Assembly: GCF_905147045.1 (NCBI RefSeq)
Contig: NC_065888.1
Location: 4,531,001 to 4,595,000 of the forward strand
Direction: 5' to 3'
Origin: Nymphalis io
Lineage: Eukaryota > Arthropoda > Insecta > Lepidoptera > Nymphalidae
DNA length: 64,000 nt
The notes under the pieces were generated by a model. The model did no database searches and was not told where the DNA came from. It was given only the letters and a program-made list of their open reading frames with translations. Every line of letters starts with the position of its first letter. Position 1 is the first letter of the stretch. The position numbers were made by a program, and so were the translations under genes. Positions 55,148-64,000 of this stretch are shown piece by piece.

Positions 55148-58100
55148 ATGGCGGGACTTCTACTAAGTCCGACAGAAAAATTGTATATATTACATGGTGT
55201 TCAGGTAAATATATACTGAACGACAATTTAAATGAAATCGTCTCCCAGACTTCGAATAAAATAGTGTTTTATTAATTAAAGGATGACTACCGTTCAGATG
55301 GCAGATCAAATATTGATTATAGACATATGGAACTTGAAACTGATGTGGTAAGCCATGCTAGTGGATCAGCGAGACTCCGACTTGCTAACACAGACATCCT
55401 CGTAGGTGTGAAGACAGAGATAGATGAACCTAAACCTGACAATCCAGGATTGGGAAAAATTGAATTTTTTGTTGATTGGTAAGTTTTATAATGATAAAAT
55501 TGTATCTTATAATTTTATAGATAATGTTACTCCACATAGAGTAAAATAAACTAACTTTAAAATAAAATTGAATCTATAAATTCTAGTATACTGTAATAAT
55601 CTATATATTAATGTGTGAAGTTTTTCTAAGTTTACCTTTATATTTTACTTAGTGCATTACTGCCTCGTTGGTCTAGTGGCTTGATGTAAGGCTGCAGACC
55701 CGGAGGTCCTGGGTTCAATTCCCAAGTTGGGACAATAAAAAAAGTTGTTGGGTTTTTCTGTCAGAAAATTGTCAGTAACATCCCGGAGGTTGGAAGTGTA
55801 TACACTCCCTTGCCTCGGAAAGCACATAAAGTCGTTAGTCCTGCGCCTGAACTCTTTCTGGTCTTGTTGGATTGCCGTCCAATTGTATTATGAGAGTGAG
55901 GGAAGAGAGAGTGCATCTGTGTTTGGACACACACTAGTGCACTATAATGTCTCCTGTGCAGTTGGCTAACCTCTCTTGAGATTGGCCACCGTGGCTGAAA
56001 TCGGTCTGGAAGATGTGAAACATTTTTTGACATTTCACTATGTTTACTTTTTTATTGTCATACTGAACATGTTTCGCAAATTATAATAAAAAAAATTATG
56101 TATAGAATTTAGAGGTTAATCTCATTTTATTTTTATTAACAATGACTTAAAATTTGATCAATGATATAATTTATAACTTTGGTCTTTTTACTGTACCTAT
56201 GCTTATAATGGACAAAAAATTCCTGTTTGGAATTCAATTCCATTTATCACTTTACTTAGATAATAATTACATTTTACAAATACACAGTTCTATTTAATAG
56301 CACCTTCATCCATTCATTAATGACTAACAACATTTGTTTATTTTTTTTTATTTCAAACAAATAAGGGTTGGTGGCATTGACATACAAAAGTAGTTTGTAC
56401 TACTTGAAAACTAAGATAGTATGTTGCTTATGTCTATAACTACACTGGATCACTCACCCTTCAAAATAGAATACAACAATAATAAGTACTGATGTTTGGT
56501 GGTAGGAATTATAGTAGGTTGGTACTATACCCAGGTGGCCTTACACAATGCCCTACCGTCAAATGATTAACAATTGACCAAGGTATATAATATGTTACTA
56601 TTAACTAGTATCACATTTTTTATGTACTCCATTGTTATTTGCTAGATGTTTTAAAATATATATATATATATATTTGTTTCACTTTTCAATGCTTATACTT
56701 TTTATAAATGAAATGGTTTTTTTTATTGATTAAATTAATTGGTCTTAGTGACTTGGTGATTAGGATAAAGTACTCCATCTCAACCCAATGAATGTTGTTT
56801 TTTTTTAAGAAGAACTCTCAGGAATGCCAAATTCTTCTTCATGTAGTGAGAAAGCGCACTGCAACACCAAGTAAATAAAAATATAAATGCAACGCTATTC
56901 TTTAGTAAGCGAACAGCTGAACCATTTTGTATAATTTTTTGGTTTTAAATTATCACAATAGTACAAATTAGCCTATAAAATTAGGAGATTCAGGAAAAGC
57001 TGATATTACTTTTGAATTTTTAAATTAATATTATATTTTACTGGTGGTAGGGCTTTGTGCAAGCTCGTCTGGGTAGGTACCATCCACTCATCAGATATTC
57101 TACTGCAAAACAGCAGTACTTGGTATTGTTGTGTTCCGGTTTGTAGGGTGAGTGAGCTAGTGTAATTACAAGCACAAAGGACATAACATCCTAGTTCCCA
57201 AGGTTGGTGGCGCATTGGCGATGTAAGCGATGGTTAACATTTCTTACAATGCCAATGTCCATGGGCATTGGTAACCACTTACCATCAGGGGCCCATAGGC
57301 TTATCCGCCTACCTATACTATGAAATATAATTCTTCTGCATTAAGTGTAAAATTCTTCAGTAAAAAGTCTTTGGGCCGCAACCGTGGATCCGTTAGTAAT
57401 CTTATTATCAATAAACACTTGCTTTCAGTTCAGCAAATGCAACTCCAGAGTTTGAAGGTCGAGGTGGAGAACAACTTGCCAATATGATATCTAATTTGAT
57501 GCAACGTGCTTACCACTCTTCTCAAGCATTTGACTTAAAACAGTTGTGTATTTTAGAAGGAAAACAGTGCTGGAAACTTTATGTTGATATCTTGGTATTT
57601 AATTTTAATTTATCTTTTTCTTACAATTATAACATAAATAAATCTTACAATATAATATTTTCATAAGATTTTAGAATGTGGAGGCAATCTGTGTGATGCA
57701 GTATCACTTGCCGTTAAAGCAGCATTGTTTAACACAAGAATACCATTTGTGAAAGCAGCTCTCATGGATGGAGGCAGTGTTGACTTTCAACTCTCAGATG
57801 ACCCATATGATTCTAAATTGTTAGAAGTCGGCAATGCACCACTTTTGGTAAGCTAATTACACACATTGCATATTTACATAAAAGGTTAACTACTTTTACT
57901 AACACTTTTACTAATGTAACAACCTTAATTATCTTATTTTTTTTTTATATTCGCCGGGAGGGCAAATGACTCTACTCCACTCTACTCTATGATGGTAAGT
58001 GGTAGTAGAGTCCAAACGCCACGACGACGGCCAGTACAGACGGGAAAAACGTTCTGCACTAGCCGCCTTCGCCTTGCCGGCCCGCAAGATGCCTAAAATT

Positions 58101-58958
58101 ATATAAATATAAAATTATTGTTTCATATTCATCCATTTGTATAATTAAATTAAAACAATATATCTAATATATATAAAACAATATATATATAATATATAAC
58201 AATATATATAAACATATATACAGAGAATTCTCTGATTTTACACTTCATTATTAAAAATCTTATTAGTTATATTTTTATGCTTTCAAGGTGACGCTTTGTA
58301 AAATCGGAAATAAATGTGTGGTAGATCCATCAGCTGAAGAGGAAAGCTGTAGTGTTACATCTTTGATAATCGGCATTACTGGCAACCCAAAGTACTATAG
58401 CCAAGAATCGGATTCACCTAATCTTGAGTGTAAATGCAGCACAATTGGAATGAATGGTCCAGGAAGTGTTACCTCTGAGACTTTTAAAACAGCTGTTACC
58501 CAGGGAATGTAAGTATATAAGTTTGTCACATTTATTTAATACATGCCTATAGTACATACTTCAAATTTTTCTTTGAAGTTGTATCCAAGTACTTTTAACA
58601 TATGCAACTTTTTAATTGTTATTAAAATATTTTTTTAGTAATGTTCTGTATTTTGTATAAATTAACCAATTGTAACTGTTAGATAAATTACATGTTTTGT
58701 GTGAGATACCTGTACATGTACAATAAATAGTTAATACAAATACATGTCATAAATTATTATATATTAATTTTAAATATCCGATAATAAATTATATCATGAT
58801 CTTAAGTTATACATTTTTTATAAATAATTTTTACATATATTACGTTTTGTTTTAGCATTGCAGCTAAATGCTTAGATGAAGCTTTGGGCAATGCCCTTTT
58901 GCGCGAAAGACAAGAAAGTGGGTGTCGCAAGAAAAATTCTTATGGATTCCTGAAATAA
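55148..58958 (+). CDS. Rrp42: Exosome complex component Rrp42 (EXOSC7)
   Basis: Six exons close in phase: 55148-55204, 55282-55478, 57429-57594, 57668-57847, 58288-58508, 58856-58958 (924 nt, 307 residues). The protein starts MAGLLLSPTEKLYILHGVQ and shows the RNase PH fold motifs of this subunit: DGRSNIDYR, SGSARLRLANTDILVGVK, ATPEFEGRGGE, DILECGGNLCDAVSLAVKA and VTLCKIG, with the end YGFLK. Rrp42 is one of the six RNase-PH-like subunits forming the catalytically inert ring of the RNA exosome, acting in nuclear and cytoplasmic 3'-5' RNA decay and processing. Length is normal. Intron 2 holds a type C SINE and repeat B copies; intron 4 holds a LINE 3' end. Polyadenylation signals AATAAA lie at 58967-58972 and 58985-58990. 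It is convergent with p62. Confidence 0.95.
55660..56033 (+). mobile_element. tRNA-derived SINE type C in Rrp42 intron 2
   Basis: The head at about 55663-55733 is tRNA-like, with A box TGGTCTAGTGGC and B box GGTTCAATTCC. The body includes GGTTGGAAGTGTATACACTC and TTGAGATTGGCCACCGTGGC. A second copy is at 27812-28170 on minus. The body breaks the cloverleaf, so it is not a functional tRNA gene. Confidence 0.85.
56385..56580 (+). repeat. Degraded repeat type B
   Basis: TCACTCACCCTTCAAAATAGAATACAACAA and CCTTACACAATGCCCTACC (read in parts) match repeat B with many changes; in Rrp42 intron 2. Confidence 0.6.
57037..57325 (-). repeat. Repeat type B, long copy
   Basis: Minus-strand copy in Rrp42 intron 2, ending just before exon 3; well preserved. 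Confidence 0.85.
57936..58092 (-). mobile_element. 5'-truncated LINE 3' end in Rrp42 intron 4
   Basis: Minus strand matches the last 150 bp of the LINE at 44817-48488 (GGCGAAGGCGGCTAGTGCAG to CCCTCCCGGCGAATAT plus poly(A)), including the end of its ORF. Some short GAGTAGAGT repetition was added. Confidence 0.88.
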
Positions 58959-59677
58959 AATCTATGAATAAATGAGTTTAATTAAATAAAACCAATAATT
59001 GAACCATTACACCTTTATTTAAGAGATTACATATGGCTAATTCAATGCAATGCCAATGTTACTTATCACAATTAAATTATCACAATAGAAAGACATAGTT
59101 ACCAAATTCGAATCATGCCCTAATAATTACAGGGCCTATATACTGGCTATTTTTCGTTATTCTATTAAAGAATAATAATAAAGTTATGAAAACGTCACCA
59201 TAACTATTGAAACAAAAATTCAATGAATAGTGTAACTAGAACCACTTCTAAAAAGTAAATGGAATGTTTTATGATTTTGCAAACTAAACAGAAATTATTA
59301 TGATATGTACAAAGGAAACTTTGTGAGAATCCTAAGTAATTATAATCTGCAGTATTTTTAACAAACCCTTTCAGTAAATTGTTTGTCCCTGTATATACAA
59401 TCTCATGTATTAAAAAAGATTGAAATCAATAATCATCCAACACTCTACAGCTATTAGCACAAATAATAATAAGCAAATTAAGAAATAAACATTTAAAGTA
59501 AACATTTGATGTTTTCAACGTGTCATCTATAGTGATCCCTACACCACAAATATCAAGTATAAGTACTTTTTCTTAAAGCCTATATACTATTAAATATAAC
59601 GTAATGAAACGGCAAGAACTAATATCAAGTAGTTATATTTTTATATATAACTTTTTGAGGTGAAACTTTATGTATGT
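58959..59677. other. Convergent 3' UTRs of Rrp42 and p62
   Basis: Rrp42 has AATAAA at 58985-58990 on plus; p62 has a minus-strand AATAAA at 59019-59014. If used, the p62 3' UTR is about 0.67 kb and the two transcripts overlap by only a few bases to a few tens of bases. No other gene seen. Confidence 0.6.
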
Positions 59678-62600
59678 TTACTTTCTAGTATTAACCGGAG
59701 TAAGGAGATCAAGCACAGCGGCAATATTGCCATCCTTACTCTCGAGGAGTTGAGTCAGCCACCCACCATCATTGGTGAAACCCATTGCCATCATCTGCTC
59801 AATAGCTGCATTAATATGAAGCACTGAAAATGAGAATTAACTATAATGTACATTTATAATTAAAAAATATTACACATTCATAATTGTATATCAATAAATA
59901 ATATTACACAAATATTTTAATAAGTTTTGTATTGTAAACAATGTGTACATTGGTACTTTAAAATTGATTAGAATGATAACCTATCACTATGACTAATAAA
60001 CTTATCAACATGAAGCATGCTTTTTATATGATAAGCTTATGAATCAATGCTTTGTTGATATTTATTCAAAATTGCATAAATACAAATAATATATATTATT
60101 AAATTTAAAATTGTATTAATTGCTAGATAGTAAAGAAAAAAATATCTTAGTATAAATTTTGTTATATCTTAATATTATTATAATATACAGGTATATTACA
60201 TGGGTGATGTTGCTCTTTAGGTTGAGTTTCTTTCTTGTCTGCAACTGGAGCGGACGGTGGCTTTTTGTCAGCTGAACTTTGAGCCTGACTCGAAACTGAC
60301 TGGGGAGGGTCAGCTGGAGCTTCTAGTTCTTTAGGATTCAATGCTAAATATTAAACATTTGATCAATGATAATGGGAAATGAAATGATCACATAAGCAAT
60401 GATATTTAAATGACCTCTCCAATTAACAAATTAAACATATATTCATCAATCAAGTTCTAAAACAATCCTTATTATGTAATTAGCAGACAGCAACAACAGC
60501 AGACATGAAGCTCATAAAATTACACCTCATAAACAATTCTACTTCATCAATAAGCAAACAATTTATTTTTTGAATTAGGAACAGCCCATTATTATGGATA
60601 GAGTGATGATAAAAAGAAATGTTACTATTGAGATGATTGTTTAGAAATAAATGTAATATTTACCAGCAGTTGCTAAATTGAGTGGGGGATATAGGTTTTG
60701 TCCATCAGATATTTTCACGCGTTCTTGAAATTCTTCTGGAAGGTTGAAGCCAATTGGTGGCTGAGAAGAAGTGCCACTCTTGACATTTGTATCCATTAGA
60801 TCTAAACAATATATTCAACAATTAATTTGAGTTCATCTCGATCATATTGAAGACTAATATTATGATTCATTGTTATAATACATATCTATAAAATATTTTA
60901 AACTTTGTCTGACTATGGAGAATAAAAGGAAAGAATGAAAATTTTTGCTTTTAATGGGGACAAAAATTACCTTTTTCATTATTAATAACAGTCCAGTCAT
61001 CAATCTTGTCTCCTTTTTCTGTTTCTGGAGTTTCCTCTCTTTTAGAATCAATGGTAGTAGTCGAAGATACATCAGACCTTAGACTTTCCTTGTCAATTTC
61101 TGGCGATTTACGATCACCTTGACCCATCTCTGCATCATTATTATTGACGGAGGTTCCTTGTGGCTGGCTTTGAGGATTTTCAGCATTGTTTGAAGAAGGT
61201 TTAGACGGGTTTAAACCACTTAAATACAAATTCAAAAGCTTCTGAATGTTCTCAACATCCAAATTTTCCACTGAAAATGGACATTGAGGTTGCTGTCTTT
61301 CTGTTGAAGTTGATGCCTCATCTTTAGGAGCTTGAGAAGTATTTTCTTTTGTTTTATCCTGTGATGGTTTTTTATCAATATCAATGTTCACATCTCCAGC
61401 AAGGTTTGCAAATTCATTCATATAGCTAGCAAAGGTTTCTAGCCAACTGGTACGTGGACGACGAGAGTGATGTTGCTCACGATCGCCACTGTGGCGACGG
61501 CCATGTCCATGGTGACCATGCCCATGTTCGCCGCGACGTTTCCTTTCATTGCTCTTTTCACGGCACTGCTTTTTGATATTTTCCTCTTCGAGATGAAAAG
61601 TAACATTTTTCAAGAAATTTCGTGACCTTTTTATTGCTGTTCTGATGACAGTGCGCTATAAACAAGTAGAAGATTTATGAACAATACAGTACACACAAAA
61701 CCTACAAGAACAGTACAGTATAACTCTCCAATACAACAATTATACAAAAATATTTACAATGAAGTAATGTATTAATATTTAAATATTTTTATTAAGCAAT
61801 AAGAGAATAATTACAAGTTGATGTAAAACATAAATGTCTCATACATTTTATTTTTATTTTAAGTACCTAAATAAAAATTATAAATATGATATGATATAAA
61901 ACAGGTTGACTCATGAATATATATTGACATAAATATACATACGGGCATGTTGGGCATGGGTACTCGCATCATACAATGTTCAGGATGCAAGCCAGCTGCT
62001 TCACATTTGGAGCACAGATCATAATCATCACAGTAAGTGCACTTGTAGCGGAAACCAGTTACTGAAGACTCGCAACCATCACAAATTACACCATAATGTT
62101 GCAAAGTACTGAAATCTGGAAATAAACTTTTATTACTAAAATATAATTAATCTAATATGTTTATAATGACTTCATTTTTGGTTACACAAATGACTTGAGT
62201 AATAAACATGATTGCATATTATATTTATGACAAAGTTAATAATTTTTTTATTGGAATTTACCAGCATTATTGTCAGCAACAGCAGTAACAACAATGTCAC
62301 ACTCATCATTATCCTTAGTCACCTTGTCTTTACAACTGACATACAACTTAACTAGATCCAGATCCTCCATGGCTGACAAGGCAATCATGATTTCATCATC
62401 AGACGATATTACTACATCATCTCCATCTTCATCTAAAATTTATCATAAATAATATTAACATATAATTGAAATTATAAAAATGGTTTTTAATTTTTAGAAG
62501 CAACCATCACCTTTCCATGACACCATATAATGTTTATTTTTTAGTCCAGGGAAGACATCTTGAAGTTTAGCATTCAAGTAGTGATAACTGGTCACAACAC

Positions 62601-62685
62601 TCTTTTCTATTCCAAATCTCCTTACTTCTGGCTTATCATTTTCATTCCAAAATGTGTACACTTTAAATGGTACTTGGTCCTCCAT
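59678..62685 (-). CDS. p62: Autophagy receptor p62 / ref(2)P / sequestosome-1
   Basis: Seven exons close in phase on minus: 62685-62511, 62432-62262, 62115-61943, 61655-60971, 60801-60664, 60343-60200, 59823-59678 (1632 nt, 543 residues). Domains in order: N-terminal PB1 (about residues 3-95) with the acidic OPCA-type stretch DEDGDDVVISSDDE for polymerisation; ZZ zinc finger (about 122-170, CDGCESSVTGFRYKC, CDDYDLCSKC); a His/Arg-rich and then low-complexity linker; an LC3/Atg8-interacting motif DDWTVI with the core Trp394-Ile397; and a C-terminal UBA (about 498-540, IEQMMAMGFTNDGGWLTQLL) for ubiquitin. p62 links ubiquitinated cargo to autophagosomes in the cytoplasm. Length and order fit insect ref(2)P. 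A Keap1-binding motif was not evident to me. Confidence 0.95.
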
Positions 62686-63630
62686 TTCTGTAAACGATTT
62701 TGTTTGTTGATATTTAGTATAAAGTTTATAGACATTTATATCTCGTGGTGGCCATTTTGTTTTCTAAAAGTGCACACGGTTTTATAAGTTGTCTTTTGCG
62801 CAAAAATATTTTATTTCAATTTACGTTAAATTAGATGTGTTTAGTAATACATATAGATTCCTAATAAAAATATTTTTTTACACGTTTACAATTTACAATA
62901 ATTATATAAAGTAAAAATTATTACCTGAGAGAAGTTTTGCTTGATAGTTAAACTTGATTAAGTAAAATACAGCTATTCGTTCAACAGTCAACACTCCTAG
63001 TGCGACGATGTAAATATTTTTATTGCGTAGCGTTCCGCTAAGCACCGTTTATATATAGGTGAGAAAATGAAATGATTCATCATTTGTCGAACATTGGAGA
63101 AAAACAAAATATTATGATGCAATACTGTCAGATTTGTTTGTCATTGTCAGTCGGCAGGCAGAACTGGCCTGTCACAATTTTAGTTCAGAAATTGAAATAG
63201 TCAGTGTCATTCTACCACAGACTATAGATATTGAATTTAATAATACGTCATTCGAATACTCAGGCTACCTCTACAAGCCGGCCATTATTCGAAATTATAT
63301 TCGATTGCGGTATCAGTTTTCAAGGAGTTTCAATATTAAAAGATGATATAAAATATACACAATAATTTAAAAAATACTCTTGTTTACATTTACTTACATT
63401 TAACACGTTTGTTGATGTTATCTGTAGGTTTGTCTTAAAAATTGCTTGATTCGAATGAAAATGTATATATAAATATGAGTTTATGCCAACGTTTTTATTT
63501 TTTTATAATTATATATTATATAAGATAATATAGAGATAAGGAAACGGTATTTTTTTTTATTTCAGCACTCTTCGATCAATAATGTACTAGATCACCGGTA
63601 AGCGCTTCAAAAACGGCCCGAAATTTGTAT
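62686..63630. other. 5' flank of p62
   Basis: Should contain the p62 5' UTR and promoter. No further gene or clear repeat recognised. Confidence 0.45.
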
Positions 63631-63937
63631 TAGATTTTTTATGTGCTATTGCTACACCACATCTATATTGATGAAGGATTTGGAACACAGTGTTTAACCA
63701 CTTATTTTTGATTTTATTATAGATACAAAATTATTATTATTTATTCATTTGTAAAGCACCTATTTAGGTGCTTGCCTGCAAATAAGCTTTATATAAAATT
63801 TTTGAACCATTTTGCCTAAACACTACTTACAAAAAATAGATAAATATAAAATAATATAAGTACCTAAGTGCTGCGTTAAATATTATTGCGATAAAAACAC
63901 CAGGCAGCCCAGGTATATCACCAAAAACATCCATGAC
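63631..63937 (-). pseudogene. Displaced copy of SLC5-B intron 9 and part of exon 9
   Basis: About 305 bp match 48797-49109 with few differences: intron sequence (AAAGCACCTATTTAGGTGCT) followed by the 3' half of the exon encoding DVLGDIPGLPGVFIAG. It stops inside the exon at CATCCATGAC and is followed by a scrap of the type A SINE end (GACATTAACAGGCTGTT). It is a gene fragment with no coding role by itself. Confidence 0.9.
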
Positions 63938-64000
63938 ATGACAGGACATTAACAGGCTGTTTTGTACATAGTTTTGTGAAAACAACCTAAAATAATGCAT

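Noticed and set aside
55660..55735. Possible functional tRNA gene
   Set aside because: A and B boxes are present but the acceptor stem does not close well and the segment continues into a SINE body shared with 27812-28170.

Overview
The window is a stretch of an insect nuclear genome. It is AT-rich, its genes are split into short exons with GT-AG introns, and it is full of non-LTR retrotransposons and tRNA-derived SINEs. The protein content and the SINE types point to Lepidoptera, probably a butterfly; this is an inference from pattern recognition, not a database match. Exon coordinates below come from reading splice sites by eye and checking that the reading phase closes across all exons.

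Layout: (1) 0.3-6.7 kb is a complete, apparently very young R1-clade non-LTR retrotransposon (two open ORFs, 30-A tail, perfect 15-bp target duplication). (2) 8.06-12.4 kb is a pancreatic-lipase-family gene (lipase A); its introns hold a tRNA-derived SINE, a 590-bp internally deleted relative of the R1-clade element, and a 382-bp tandem repeat. (3) About 12.96-27.13 kb and 27.14-40.4 kb are two units of a large tandem segmental duplication. Each carries a nearly identical lipase gene (B and C) followed, in opposite orientation, by the 3' part of an SLC5 sodium/solute symporter gene. In unit 1 the SLC5 part is a broken fragment. In unit 2 it is a near-complete gene (SLC5-A, 40.9-35.1 kb). Unit 1 also carries an LTR retrotransposon of errantivirus type that has kept gag-like and env-like reading frames but has no pol. 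(4) 53.2-42.3 kb is a second, diverged SLC5 gene (SLC5-B, 14 coding exons on the minus strand) with a full-length 3.7-kb LINE in one intron. (5) 55.1-59.0 kb is the exosome ring subunit Rrp42/EXOSC7 on the plus strand. It faces, tail to tail, the autophagy receptor p62/ref(2)P at 62.7-59.7 kb on the minus strand. (6) The right edge holds a displaced copy of a piece of SLC5-B.

How the genes relate: the three lipases look like secreted digestive or phospholipase-A1-type enzymes that multiplied in tandem. The two SLC5 genes are tandem paralogs of a plasma-membrane monocarboxylate/vitamin-type transporter. Rrp42 (RNA decay) and p62 (selective autophagy) are single-copy housekeeping genes whose 3' ends nearly touch. 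I found no CRISPR, operon or otherwise new multi-gene system. The most informative signals are the retroelement derivatives, the recent segmental duplication with its lesions, and a one-base splice-phase anomaly in SLC5-A.
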